Shown here: positions 54,161-63,576 of the stretch, piece after piece
How the letters are laid out: each line of letters begins with the position of its first letter
How positions within the stretch are numbered: position 1 is the first letter of the stretch
NCBI RefSeq assembly: GCF_009795715.1
Contig: NZ_WTCR01000005.1
Span: forward strand, 248,001 to 312,000
From: Labilibaculum euxinicum
Lineage (GTDB): Bacteria > Bacteroidota > Bacteroidia > Bacteroidales > Marinifilaceae
DNA: 64,000 nt
Reading direction: 5' to 3'
Program-made: the position numbers and the translations under genes
Notes under the pieces: generated by a model
Seen by the model: the letters and a program-made list of their open reading frames with translations, nothing else
What the model was told of the DNA's origin: nothing
Databases searched by the model: none

Positions 54161-54286
54161 CGACCGATAGCTAAATGAATTTCGCGACAAGTTCATTATA
54201 CTCCTTGGCTTTGTTCATTTATACATCGGCAATAATTTCGCAATTCAAGAATCCTTTCTTACTTTCGAACCCCAAATTCAATAAGC

Positions 54287-54760
54287 ATGAAAAAAATAAT
54301 CAATCCTTATATCGAAACCGAAAATGGAAACTGCTTTGGCTGCTCCCCAAAAAATGAGCAGGGTTTGCAAATGGAATTCTTCGAAGACGGCGATTTCATT
54401 GTCTCTCACTGGAATCCGAAAGCTCATTTGTCGGGTTTTAAAAATGTATTGCACGGAGGAGTTCAGACTACTATTCTTGATGAAATTGCTTGCTGGGTAG
54501 TATTTGTAAAATGCCAAACCAGTGGAGTAACCACAGCCTTAAATGCAAAATTCAGAAGCTCTGCTTTTACAGATAAAGGATTGCTGACAGTGCGGGCTCA
54601 ATTAATTTCTCAGGAAAAGAAATTTGCGAACATTCATGCAGAAATATTGGATGAAAATGGAAAAGTCTGCTCTGAAGCCGAAATCCAGTATATGATATTT
54701 CCTCCTGAAATGGCAAAGAAAAAGTTTGGATATCCAGGAATCGAAGCATTCTATGAGTAA
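54287..54760 (+). CDS. PaaI-type hotdog thioesterase
   Basis: This 157-residue protein has a hotdog fold with the PaaI-like pattern NCFGCSPKNEQGLQMEFFED, then FKNVLHGGVQTTILDEIACW and LNAKFRSSAFTDKGLLTVRA. The acidic residue in HGGVQTTILDE is the likely catalytic base for acyl-CoA hydrolysis. The N-terminal cysteine pair is unusual and may bind metal. It ends 2 bases before the stop of the convergent pseudouridine synthase gene. Confidence 0.8.
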   Translation: MKKIINPYIETENGNCFGCSPKNEQGLQMEFFEDGDFIVSHWNPKAHLSGFKNVLHGGVQTTILDEIACWVVFVKCQTSGVTTALNAKFRSSAFTDKGLLTVRAQLISQEKKFANIHAEILDENGKVCSEAEIQYMIFPPEMAKKKFGYPGIEAFYE

Positions 54761-54762
54761 AA

Positions 54763-55668
54763 TTACACGAGATTAAGATCTTCATTGTATCTCTTCCATC
54801 GTTTTTCTTCCATCTCCATAAAACGGCCGAACTTATAAGGTGGATCTATCGATATATCCATCTTCTCGTTTGTAACCGGATGATGAAACTGAAGCCCTGT
54901 TGCGCACAGGAACAATCCTTTCCTGCGCAAAATCTCACCTTCACTTCCATATAGTTTATCGCCCAAAATTGGAGTTCCCATTCCTGCCATATGAATTCTC
55001 AACTGATGAGTTCTTCCCGTTTTTGGAAACAAATGAACCATATTTAAGGTTTGATTGCGAATCGAATTATTTCTTTGAATCACCTGAAATGAACTTACAG
55101 CATCCTTACCTTCAACGGGCATATCAACCTTACCTTTATCAGGCAAACTGCCTATAACTACTGCTGTATATTGCTTGCTGACAGTTCTATTTTCGAATTG
55201 CGCTCCTAAGCACTTAATTGCATGGGATGTTTTTGCTATCAATAACAATCCACAAGTAGGATTATCCAAACGATGAACCGGACGAAAAACCGTCAAAGCA
55301 TCAATACATGTTGACAGCTTTAAATTAAACGGCAAAGTATTCTGTATAGTACGAAATAAATTTCCACTTACCGAAATACCGGCAGGTTTATTAATCACGG
55401 CAATATGCTCATCTTCATAAATTACCTCGAGTTCCAATTCAAATACCTTTGCCGGAGGTAATTCCAAATCACACATGTCAATTCGCTGCCCTGATTCTAC
55501 CCACAAACCAGTTTTTGCAACAACTCCATTCACCAGTACCATTCCCTTCTTTATTGCCTTTTTCATCCCCTGATGAGATGAAATTGAAACAAAAACAGAA
55601 GGAGCATAATCCTGCAAACGAATATCGCTTATGCCGTCTGGAACAATATGCGTTTCGATTACTTTCAC
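54763..55668 (-). CDS. RluA family RNA pseudouridine synthase
   Basis: This 301-residue enzyme has an N-terminal S4-like RNA-binding region (MKKAIKKGMVLVNGVVAKTG) and a catalytic RluA domain. The active-site aspartate is in VHRLDNPTCGLLLIAKTSHA. Other conserved pieces are INKPAGISVSGN, FPKTGRTHQLRIHMAGMGTP and ILGDKLYGSEGEIL. It isomerises uridines in rRNA or tRNA; the exact target cannot be read. It is convergent with the thioesterase gene. Confidence 0.9.
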   Translation of the reverse strand: MKVIETHIVPDGISDIRLQDYAPSVFVSISSHQGMKKAIKKGMVLVNGVVAKTGLWVESGQRIDMCDLELPPAKVFELELEVIYEDEHIAVINKPAGISVSGNLFRTIQNTLPFNLKLSTCIDALTVFRPVHRLDNPTCGLLLIAKTSHAIKCLGAQFENRTVSKQYTAVVIGSLPDKGKVDMPVEGKDAVSSFQVIQRNNSIRNQTLNMVHLFPKTGRTHQLRIHMAGMGTPILGDKLYGSEGEILRRKGLFLCATGLQFHHPVTNEKMDISIDPPYKFGRFMEMEEKRWKRYNEDLNLV

Positions 55669-56030
55669 AATATTTTAGTTTAAGTTTCTATACCTGAAAG
55701 ATAAAACAAAATCAGGACAGTATTTGCCTTAGATCGACACCCGATAAAAAAATGTCGTAATTCTGTAACAATACGATTCAAACATCTAATCTGCTTTCTC
55801 TTAAATATGTAATTTTAATTCTTAACAAATTAAAACAATAATAATATTTCCTCCTGCAAACCTTTGTTTCTGATAAATATCAGCTTTTTAATGGGCAGAC
55901 AAAAAAGTTTTTAATTTTGAAATTTAAAAATTTTACTACTTTTGCGCCTTATTATAAAGGCATCATCTGGGAAACTGGTAGTTTCCAGTAAAAAAGCAAT
56001 TGTTTTTTTAACTGGCCAAAAAACAAAAGG
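55669..56030. other. 362-base divergent spacer with ybaK leader hairpin
   Basis: It holds the ybaK promoter and, inside the predicted leader, a small hairpin near 55966-55988 (CTGGGAAACT/AGTTTCCAG with one bulge). No gene is supported. Confidence 0.45.
55915..55944 (+). promoter_or_regulatory. candidate ybaK operon promoter
   Basis: TTTTG (55915-55919), 17 bases, TACTTTTG (55937-55944); leader of about 80 bases. Confidence 0.5.
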
Positions 56031-56519
56031 ATGAAAAAGACAAATGCGGCCCGCATTTTAGATCGGGCAAAAATTGAATACGAAATTATCGATTACGATG
56101 TGGATCCAATAGAATTGGGAGCCGAACGCGTAGCTGAAAAAACAGGTCAGCATATTCAATTTATCTTCAAAACACTTGTCCTTACCGGAGATAAAACAGG
56201 CACAATTGTCGCTTGCATTCCCGGAGCCTCCGAACTTGATCTTAAAGCATTCGCAACTCTTAGCGGCAATAAAAAATGTGCAATGGTTCCCATGAAAAAT
56301 ATTCAGGAACTAACAGGCTATATTCGTGGTGGCTGTTCTCCTCTGGGAATGAAAAAAGATTATCCTATCTTTATGGATATGAGTGCTCTTAAGCTTGACT
56401 ACGTGTTAATCAGTGCCGGCATCAGAGGCAAACAACTAAAGCTAAATCCACATGATCTGCTAAAAGTATCAGGTGCAGCAACCGGAGCAATAGCCACCCT
56501 AAAATCCCAAACTACATGA
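56031..56519 (+). CDS. ybaK: Cys-tRNA(Pro)/Cys-tRNA(Cys) deacylase YbaK
   Basis: This 162-residue trans-editing enzyme hydrolyses mischarged aminoacyl-tRNA(Pro). It has the YbaK/EbsC fold with KTNAARILDRAKIEYEIIDY, the catalytic lysine in FIFKTLVLTGD, and the substrate pocket GYIRGGCSPLGMKKDYPIFM. Length and motifs match the YbaK subfamily rather than ProX. Its stop overlaps the next start as ATGA (56516-56519). Confidence 0.9.
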   Translation: MKKTNAARILDRAKIEYEIIDYDVDPIELGAERVAEKTGQHIQFIFKTLVLTGDKTGTIVACIPGASELDLKAFATLSGNKKCAMVPMKNIQELTGYIRGGCSPLGMKKDYPIFMDMSALKLDYVLISAGIRGKQLKLNPHDLLKVSGAATGAIATLKSQTT

Positions 56520-57154
56520 TAAAAAGTAAAGCGATTATTTGGGATTACAACGGAACACTTTTGGATGATCTGTCGATAGGACTTAAGAGTATCAACCAAA
56601 TGCTGATTAAAAGAGAGCTTCCTATACTAAGCACGGAAAGCTATAGAGACATTTTTACTTTTCCGGTAAAAAAATATTACGAATCTGTTGGATTCAATTT
56701 TGAAAAGGAAGATTGGGATCTTACAGCAAAAGAATTTATCTCCAATTACAAATCCTTATTACCTGAATCAAGCATATTTCCTGAAGCTATTCAGCTTCTT
56801 TCCCATTTTTCGTCCTTAGGTAAAAAACAATTTATCCTGTCGGCAATGGAACAGAACATGCTGAACGCTTCGGTTGCAAATGAAAATATTGGCAGTTTTT
56901 TCTCAGAAATTTCCGGCATTGATAATATTTATGCCAGTTCGAAAATTGCAAATGGAATTAAAATGATTGAAAGTCATCAGCTTACTCCAAAAGATGTTTG
57001 CCTGTTTGGTGACACCACTCACGACTACGAAGTTGCTCAGGAATTAGGCTGTAATTGTATATTAATTGCTGCAGGTCATCAATCCATCAAAAAATTAAAT
57101 GAGACAGGTTGCCCTATTGTGGTCAATCACCTTAACGATATTATAAAGAATTAA
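56516..57154 (+). CDS. HAD-superfamily hydrolase
   Basis: This 212-residue protein opens with the HAD nucleophile motif AIIWDYNGTLLDDLSIGLKS. A helical cap follows, then FILSAMEQNMLNASVANENI for motif II and VCLFGDTTHDYEVAQELGCN for motif IV. Size and cap resemble phosphoglycolate phosphatase-like enzymes, but the substrate is uncertain. It overlaps ybaK by four bases, so translation is coupled. Confidence 0.82.
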   Translation: MIKSKAIIWDYNGTLLDDLSIGLKSINQMLIKRELPILSTESYRDIFTFPVKKYYESVGFNFEKEDWDLTAKEFISNYKSLLPESSIFPEAIQLLSHFSSLGKKQFILSAMEQNMLNASVANENIGSFFSEISGIDNIYASSKIANGIKMIESHQLTPKDVCLFGDTTHDYEVAQELGCNCILIAAGHQSIKKLNETGCPIVVNHLNDIIKN

Positions 57155-57205
57155 AACAACCATTTTTAGTAACTACTATTTTTAAACCTAAACAATCATT
57201 TTAAG

Positions 57206-57874
57206 ATGAAAAAATTACTTGTAATCTTTGCTGTTCTGGCTTCCTTCGCAGTGAATGCTCAAAACTTTCAGTTGCACCGCGATTTCGACAGAGATCAATT
57301 CACCTCCACTTTCGAAATGTTTAAAATGGACAAATGGGGTAACACGTTTACTTTCGTAGATTTTGATTACAATTCAGAAAACGGAATCAACCAAGGTTAT
57401 TTTGAGATTGCCCGTGTCTTAAAAACAGAAAAAATGCCTGTCGGTATCCATATTGAATTCAATGGTGGTGTTGGAAATGCCACAAACTTCGGATACACCA
57501 TTACAAATGCCTGGATTTATGGTTTGAACTATTCTAAAGGAAATGCAAAATGTGGATTTTCGGCTTATGCAGGTTACAAATCTTTTAAAAATGCCGGCAA
57601 AGGTAATTTTCAGGTAACAGGAACCTGGTATGCAAACCTGTTTAAAAATAAAGTAACACTATCTGGTTTTGCTGATCTTTGGTCAGAAAATGGAGACAAT
57701 GAAGCCATTGCCTCAGGTATTGTTTCAGACAAACTGGTTTTCTTAGCTGAACCTCAATTTTGGTATAATGCCACAGAAAATATATCTCTTGGTGGAGAAA
57801 TTGAAATCTCTAACAATTTTGCTGGTGACGACTTTAAAGTTCGTCCTACTTTAGCTGTAAAATGGAATTTCTAA
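57206..57874 (+). CDS. DUF5020 family outer-membrane protein
   Basis: This 222-residue protein has a signal peptide (MKKLLVIFAVLASFAVNAQN) and a beta-barrel body. Typical segments are FDRDQFTSTFEMFKMDKWGN, TFTFVDFDYNSENGINQGYF, AWIYGLNYSKG and a final RPTLAVKWNF. This is the DUF5020/Tsx-like family, proposed to pass nucleosides across the outer membrane. The next gene, 24 bases on, is a purine-type permease, which supports that inference. Confidence 0.85.
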   Translation: MKKLLVIFAVLASFAVNAQNFQLHRDFDRDQFTSTFEMFKMDKWGNTFTFVDFDYNSENGINQGYFEIARVLKTEKMPVGIHIEFNGGVGNATNFGYTITNAWIYGLNYSKGNAKCGFSAYAGYKSFKNAGKGNFQVTGTWYANLFKNKVTLSGFADLWSENGDNEAIASGIVSDKLVFLAEPQFWYNATENISLGGEIEISNNFAGDDFKVRPTLAVKWNF

Positions 57875-57898
57875 TCGGAAAACTAATTATAAACAACC

Positions 57899-59221
57899 AT
57901 GTTAGATAAATTTTTTAATATCACCGGGCAAGGTTCAAACATGAAGACAGAGATTGTCGCCGGTTTAACCACCTTTGCTACGATGGCCTATATTTTGGCT
58001 GTAAATCCATACTTTCTCTCCGTTGCAGGAATGGATTATGGTGCTGTAATGACTGCAACTGCATTATCTGCAGTGATTGCTACATTAGTTATGGCATTGG
58101 TTGCTAAACTTCCTTTTGCTTTAGCTCCGGGGATGGGACTAAATGCCTTTTTTGCATTCACCGTATGTGGTGTAATGGGATGCAGCTGGCAGTTAGCTCT
58201 TACCGCAGTATTTGCTGAAGGTATCATCTTTCTTTTACTTACGTTCTTTAACGTTCGCGAAGCCATTATCAACTCAATTCCTACCAATATTAAACATGCT
58301 ATTTCTGTAGGTATTGGTCTGTTTATTGCTTTTATAGGATTGGCACATAAAGATGTTGCAATTATTGTACAAGGACAAGGAGTTCCTGTTCACTTAGGAA
58401 ATCTTCATTCTGCAGGGGCATTGCTTTGTATTTTAGGTATCATTATTATTGGCCTGCTTTTGGTTCGCAATGTAAAAGGTGCAATTTTAATTGGTCTTCT
58501 GGCTGTAACTGCAGTTGGATTGATTCCAGGAATAGACGTTACAAGTCTTCCTAAGGATGGTGGTATTGTAAGTCTTCCTCCATCATTAGAGCCTATCTTT
58601 TTCAAATTTGTAGGATTTGAGGAGGTTCTTTCATGGAAATTTGTTTCTATCCTATTCGTTTTCCTTTTTGTAGATATGTTCGACACTGTTGGAACTCTTG
58701 TAGGTGTATCTTCAAAAGCAAATCTTTTGGATGAAAAAGGAAGAGTACCCCGTGTTAAACAAGCTCTTTTTGCCGATGCTATTGGTACTACTGTAGGTGC
58801 AGTATTGGGAACATCAACTGTAACAACTTACGTTGAAAGTGCTGCCGGTGTAGCCGAAGGTGGAAAAACAGGTATGACCTCATTGGTTGTGGCATTCATG
58901 TTCTTTCTTGCCTTATTTTTCACACCGCTTTTCACAATGATTCCTGCGGCTGCCAGTTCATCAGTTCTTGTAATCATCGGTATTTTCATGATGAGTCCAA
59001 TCACAAAAATCAACTTTGATGATTACTCAGAATTCATTCCGGCTTTCCTTACCATGATTATGATGCCTCTTGCATACAGTATCGCAGAAGGTATTGCATT
59101 CGGTATGCTTTCCTATGTAATCTTAAAAGTACTAACAGGCCGTTACAAAGAACTAAACATTGCAATGATTTGTATTGCCTTTTTATTCGTACTGAAATAC
59201 ATTTATAATATTGGTGAGTAA
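57899..59221 (+). CDS. NCS2 family purine permease (AzgA type)
   Basis: This 440-residue inner-membrane transporter has 12-14 helices. It has the AzgA-type start KTEIVAGLTTFATMAYILAV with NPYFLSVAGM, then ALAPGMGLNAFFAFTVCG, FVDMFDTVGTLVGVSSKANL, and the substrate-site LGTSTVTTYVESAAGVAEGG. This subfamily imports guanine, hypoxanthine or adenine by proton symport. With the outer-membrane protein upstream it forms a plausible two-step purine uptake unit. A terminator follows. Confidence 0.92.
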   Translation: MLDKFFNITGQGSNMKTEIVAGLTTFATMAYILAVNPYFLSVAGMDYGAVMTATALSAVIATLVMALVAKLPFALAPGMGLNAFFAFTVCGVMGCSWQLALTAVFAEGIIFLLLTFFNVREAIINSIPTNIKHAISVGIGLFIAFIGLAHKDVAIIVQGQGVPVHLGNLHSAGALLCILGIIIIGLLLVRNVKGAILIGLLAVTAVGLIPGIDVTSLPKDGGIVSLPPSLEPIFFKFVGFEEVLSWKFVSILFVFLFVDMFDTVGTLVGVSSKANLLDEKGRVPRVKQALFADAIGTTVGAVLGTSTVTTYVESAAGVAEGGKTGMTSLVVAFMFFLALFFTPLFTMIPAAASSSVLVIIGIFMMSPITKINFDDYSEFIPAFLTMIMMPLAYSIAEGIAFGMLSYVILKVLTGRYKELNIAMICIAFLFVLKYIYNIGE

Positions 59222-59241
59222 TTACTTCCCAAAACATTTAC

Positions 59242-59275
59242 AATCCCTCATACAATGTATGGGGGATTTTTTTAT
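59242..59275 (+). terminator. terminator after the NCS2 permease
   Basis: AATCCCTCATAC (59242-59253) pairs with GTATGGGGGATT (59257-59268), then seven Ts. Confidence 0.88.
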
Positions 59276-59417
59276 CCTTTCTTTTTCAACTTCACAAAAA
59301 TAAAACCACACTCAATCATCAGATATCAACCATCAGTCACTATTATGAATTCATTCATCAGAACTTTATTGTTTTTTGTCCGTTTAAGAATACGTGTTGA
59401 AATAAATAAGGAAAGAT

Positions 59418-60290
59418 ATGAGAGCGAGCAAATTAATAGGTTGGGCATTTCTTATTATACCAGGAATAATTTCCTGTTCCACATCGGAAGAGGATATGAA
59501 TATGGAGATTCAAATTACCAATTCTGTGAATATTGAAGAAAATGCGATGGTGAACTGCATTTTGGAAGACCTTCTTTGCGAGGTGGAAAAAAATGTGATT
59601 GCAACCGATTATGGTACAAAGTCAAAAGACAATACCAAAAGAGATTCAATTCCAGTTATTAAAGTAAGCGGTGACAATGAACCTCCAACATCCACAAAAA
59701 CAATAAGTATCAACTATGGATCAAGTAATCATACCGATCATCTGGGAAGATTAAAACGTGGACAAATACACAATGAAATTTCAGGGAGATACATGACGAA
59801 TCAGACTCTTCAATCTATTCATTTTGAAGAATTTTGTATTAATGATCTAAAAATAGAAGGTCGTATTGAAATTACATCGAATGGATTCAACGAATTTGAT
59901 CAGCTAAGCTTTACTATTTCGTACGACAATATTGTTTTCACCTCTTCAAACGGATTACAATACAGTATTTCAGGTACAAAAACCAAAGAATGGATTGACG
60001 GATACAGCACCCCGGAAAACCCATGGGATGATCAATTTCTGGTTTCCGGTGAATGCCATGGAATCAATTCTGAAAACAGAGAATATCATTCAAAGATATC
60101 AACACCATTGTTAATAAGTCGCTCGTGCGAATTCATTTTATCCGGCGAAACTGAATTTCAAATAGAAAATGAATCGGTATTTTATAGTTTTGGAGATAGG
60201 ATGTGCGATAATAAAGGATACTACATCCGAAATGGCAAGACAAATAATTTTGAATTTGGCAGATATTCTTTTAGAAAAATAACCCAATAA
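59418..60290 (+). CDS. hypothetical lipoprotein
   Basis: This 290-residue protein has a lipoprotein leader (MRASKLIGWAFLIIPGIISC), acylated at Cys20. The mature part is acidic and beta-rich with repeated polar strands such as GRIEITSNGFNEFDQLSFTI and YSISGTKTKEWIDGYSTPEN. It has no recognised domain. It stands alone between two terminators (59242 and 60334). I see no clear promoter, and the role is unknown. Confidence 0.6.
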   Translation: MRASKLIGWAFLIIPGIISCSTSEEDMNMEIQITNSVNIEENAMVNCILEDLLCEVEKNVIATDYGTKSKDNTKRDSIPVIKVSGDNEPPTSTKTISINYGSSNHTDHLGRLKRGQIHNEISGRYMTNQTLQSIHFEEFCINDLKIEGRIEITSNGFNEFDQLSFTISYDNIVFTSSNGLQYSISGTKTKEWIDGYSTPENPWDDQFLVSGECHGINSENREYHSKISTPLLISRSCEFILSGETEFQIENESVFYSFGDRMCDNKGYYIRNGKTNNFEFGRYSFRKITQ

Positions 60291-60333
60291 ATTTCTTGAT
60301 GCATAAATGGTAATTTAGTTAGTATTAGACAAG

Positions 60334-60357
60334 AAAAGCCCCAAATTGGGGCTTTTT
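60334..60357. terminator. bidirectional terminator
   Basis: AAAAGCCCC-AAATT-GGGGCTTTT with A and T flanks, between the lipoprotein gene and the convergent permease gene. Confidence 0.9.
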
Positions 60358-60380
60358 ATTTATATCATTGAGATTCTTCT

Positions 60381-61613
60381 TTATTTTTCCTTGCTTCCTT
60401 TTATTGGCCTGGAAGTATCTGGTAAAATTAAATTCAATATAACTCCTACCAAAGAAGCAAGACCAATTCCTGCCAAAGAGAAGGTTCCATATGAAATTTG
60501 TGCTCCACCAATTCCTACGGTTAGCACAATAGAAATAATCACCTGATTTCTGGTTTTTGAGAAATCTGTCTTGGCATCAATTAATGTTTTGATTCCGATA
60601 CTGGCAATCATACCGAACAACAGCAGCATAATTCCACCCAAAACAGCTTGTGGAATTGTTTTAAGAAATGCACTTACTTTTCCGATAAGGGAAAATACTA
60701 CTGCCGTAATTGCAGCAATTCTCAATACTCGCGGATCGGTAACTTTAGTTAATGCTATTGCTCCGGTTACCTCAGAATAAGTTGTATTTGGTGGTCCGCC
60801 AAAAAATCCAGCGAAAGCTGTAGCAATACCATCACCAAGCAGAGTTCTGTGCAAACCTGGATCTTTTACAAATTTCTTATTCGCCACTCCTCCAATTGCA
60901 TACATATCACCCACATGTTCTATAATCGGGGCAAAAGCAACAGGAAGCATATACAATACAGCACCCCAGTTTAATTCCGGACGAACAAAATCAGGCAACG
61001 CAAACCATGCAGCATCATTAATTGACGTAAAATCAACTTTCCCTAATACTATAGAGAGAATGTAACCAACAATAATTCCCACAAAAATAGGAATCAGCTT
61101 AATCATTCCTTTGCTGTAAACCACAACTAGAACTGCAGTTAATAAGGAAACAGAAGAAATAATCCAATTCGTTTTTGCCATATTTACAGCAACAGGAGCC
61201 AGTGAAAGACCAATAATCATGATTACAGGCCCCACCACAATAGAAGGAAATATTTTCTCGATTACGCCTAAGCCCCAAACTTTGATTATTGCAGAGACAA
61301 CGCCATACACCAAACCAACGGCAATTAAACCAGAAAGAGCTCCCGGCAAACCATACAATTCCGTAGCGGCTACAATTGGAGCAATAAATGCAAAACTACT
61401 GCCCAAAAAAACAGGAACCTTACCTTTTGTGATTAAATGAAAAATCAAGGTTCCGATTCCTGCTGTAAATAATGCGACTGATGGGTCAATACCGACTAAT
61501 AACGGGACAAGGACTGTTGCGCCAAAGGCAACAAATAAGAACTGAATCCCGATAATAATTCTTTTCGCGGGACTATCAAAGTTCGGTGTGCTGGTTTCTT
61601 GAGACAGGATCAT
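60381..61613 (-). CDS. uracil/xanthine permease family transporter
   Basis: This 410-residue NCS2 transporter is of the UraA/nucleobase-cation symporter type with 14 segments. It has IQFLFVAFGATVLVPLLVGI, the conserved GSSFAFIAPI, PVAFAPIIEHVGDMYAIGGV (substrate-site glutamate) and DGIATAFAGFFGGPPNTTYS with the second glutamate in SEVTG. Uracil is the likely substrate by family; xanthine is possible. It is one of two NCS2 members in the last 7 kb, with its own promoter. Confidence 0.9.
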   Translation of the reverse strand: MILSQETSTPNFDSPAKRIIIGIQFLFVAFGATVLVPLLVGIDPSVALFTAGIGTLIFHLITKGKVPVFLGSSFAFIAPIVAATELYGLPGALSGLIAVGLVYGVVSAIIKVWGLGVIEKIFPSIVVGPVIMIIGLSLAPVAVNMAKTNWIISSVSLLTAVLVVVYSKGMIKLIPIFVGIIVGYILSIVLGKVDFTSINDAAWFALPDFVRPELNWGAVLYMLPVAFAPIIEHVGDMYAIGGVANKKFVKDPGLHRTLLGDGIATAFAGFFGGPPNTTYSEVTGAIALTKVTDPRVLRIAAITAVVFSLIGKVSAFLKTIPQAVLGGIMLLLFGMIASIGIKTLIDAKTDFSKTRNQVIISIVLTVGIGGAQISYGTFSLAGIGLASLVGVILNLILPDTSRPIKGSKEK

Positions 61614-61644
61614 AAAATAGGTTTAGATTTTTTACAAATTGGCG

Positions 61645-61675
61645 CAAATATAGCAAGGATGCCTCGAAGAACAAA
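61645..61675 (-). promoter_or_regulatory. uracil permease promoter
   Basis: On the minus strand, TTTG (61672-61675) and TATATTTG (61645-61652) are 19 bases apart, a full Bacteroidota match, with a leader of about 25 bases. Confidence 0.6.
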
Positions 61676-61843
61676 TCCGAATAGTTGTTTTTAAAGAAGT
61701 TCTCTTTATGATGATCATGCTCAACACACAACAAAACCAAGCGTTTCAAACACTCAGGCTATCGAAATAAAACAATCAAAAAAATGGAAAAAAATTAATG
61801 AGCGGGAAAAAACCAAATCAATTCCTGATAAATCTAAAATTAT

Positions 61844-63553
61844 TTAGAACTTGATATCACGAACCATTAACTGAGTTTCAACTTTTCCCATGTACTCATT
61901 CTCCTGAAGTGAGTAACAGACATCAAATGGAACACCACTCGAAATTTTAGGATACAAATTCCCCATTGAAAAAGCAATTCCTGCTTTTACATCTCCTTCG
62001 CGAATATCGTCAACAACTGAAAGTTTAAGATGTTCCTTATTTCTTCCTACCGGACGACTATAACCATAATCGAGAACTTGTTCGCTCACAAAAACCGGGG
62101 TCATGTTTTTTGGGCCGAAAGGCTCAAACTGTTTAATAATCCGGAAAAATTTAGGGGTAATATCAGATAATTTTATATTTGCATCAATCTTAACCTGAGG
62201 AACCAACATATCTTCTGAAATGTTATTTACCACATAATCTTCGAAACGTTTTTGGAACTCTCCAACATTCTCGATTTTCATAGTTAAACCTGCAGCATAC
62301 TTGTGACCACCAAAGTTTTCCAGTAAATCACTACATTCCGAAATTGCATTGTACAAATCAAAACCGTCAACCGAACGAGCGCTGCCTGTAGCAAAACCAT
62401 TCGATTCGGTAAGAATTACTGTTGGTTTATAATAATTCTCAATCATTCGAGAAGCAACAATACCAATCACTCCTTTGTGCCAGTTACGATCAAAAAGAAC
62501 AGTGCTTTTTTTAGCAAGCAACGCGCTGCTTTTTGCAACTCTTTCCAACGCTTCATCCGTAATACTATGATCCAATTCTTTGCGATCTTCGTTCATCACA
62601 TCAATTGTATCTCCTATTAATATGGCCGACTCCTCAGTATCGGCAATCAGCAATTGAACTGCCCGGTTGCCCGATTGAATTCTTCCGGCAGCATTAATTC
62701 TTGGACCGACTTTAAAAACAATATCGTTTACTGTCAGATCTTTGTCAACTCCGGCTAAATTTAATATTGTTTTCAGTCCTAGTCTCGGAGAATTATTCAG
62801 TTGTATTAATCCAAAATAGGTCAGCACTCTGTTCTCGCCGGTAATTGGGACAATATCCGAAGCTATACTAACAGCCAATAAATCAAGCAATGGTATCAAC
62901 TCCTCAAATGGCCATCCCATTTTCTGAGCCAATCCCTGCATTAACTTAAAGCCAACTCCACAACCCGATAACGCATCACAAGGATAATCGCAATCCAATC
63001 TTTTAGGATCGAGAACTGCAATTGCCTCTGGCAAAATATCGCCTGGTGTATGATGATCGCAAACTATAAAATCGATGCCTTTTTCATTCGCGTATGCAAT
63101 TTTACCAACGGCCTTAATACCGCAGTCCAATGCAATTATCAATTTAAAATTGTTATCCGCGGCGTAATCAATCCCTGCTGTTGAAACGCCGTAACCTTCC
63201 GAGTACCGATCAGGAATATAATAATCTATAAAATCGAAGTGTTTTTTAAGATAAGTGTAAACAAGAGAAACAGATGTGGTTCCATCAACGTCATAATCAC
63301 CATAGATCATAACTCTTTCTTGTTTCTGAATTGCTGTCTCTATTCTTTCAACAGCTTTATCCATATCTTTCATTAGAAAAGGATCGTGCAGATCATCGAG
63401 GCTGGGACGAAAAAACTTCTTTGCCATATCGAATGTAGTAATCCCACGTTGCACCAGCAAATCAGCGACTAAACGGTCAACACCAAGTGATTTCATAAGT
63501 GTTATAACCGTTCCTTCATCTCCCGGCTCATTGATTACCCATCTCTTTTCCAT
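61844..63553 (-). CDS. recJ: single-stranded-DNA-specific exonuclease RecJ
   Basis: This 569-residue 5'-3' exonuclease acts in recombination and mismatch repair. DHH motifs are YGDYDVDGTTSVSLVYTYLK, ALDCGIK, VCDHHTPGDILPEAIAVLDP and the DHHA1 region with FGGHKYAAGLTM. The C-terminal OB domain follows. It lies 23 bases downstream of lipB on the same strand. Confidence 0.95.
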   Translation of the reverse strand: MEKRWVINEPGDEGTVITLMKSLGVDRLVADLLVQRGITTFDMAKKFFRPSLDDLHDPFLMKDMDKAVERIETAIQKQERVMIYGDYDVDGTTSVSLVYTYLKKHFDFIDYYIPDRYSEGYGVSTAGIDYAADNNFKLIIALDCGIKAVGKIAYANEKGIDFIVCDHHTPGDILPEAIAVLDPKRLDCDYPCDALSGCGVGFKLMQGLAQKMGWPFEELIPLLDLLAVSIASDIVPITGENRVLTYFGLIQLNNSPRLGLKTILNLAGVDKDLTVNDIVFKVGPRINAAGRIQSGNRAVQLLIADTEESAILIGDTIDVMNEDRKELDHSITDEALERVAKSSALLAKKSTVLFDRNWHKGVIGIVASRMIENYYKPTVILTESNGFATGSARSVDGFDLYNAISECSDLLENFGGHKYAAGLTMKIENVGEFQKRFEDYVVNNISEDMLVPQVKIDANIKLSDITPKFFRIIKQFEPFGPKNMTPVFVSEQVLDYGYSRPVGRNKEHLKLSVVDDIREGDVKAGIAFSMGNLYPKISSGVPFDVCYSLQENEYMGKVETQLMVRDIKF

Positions 63554-63576
63554 ATTCTAGAATTTGGCTAGCTAAA

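Noticed and set aside
59255-59536. Plus-strand 93-codon frame upstream of the lipoprotein gene
   Set aside because: It starts in the permease terminator and overlaps the real lipoprotein gene in another frame.
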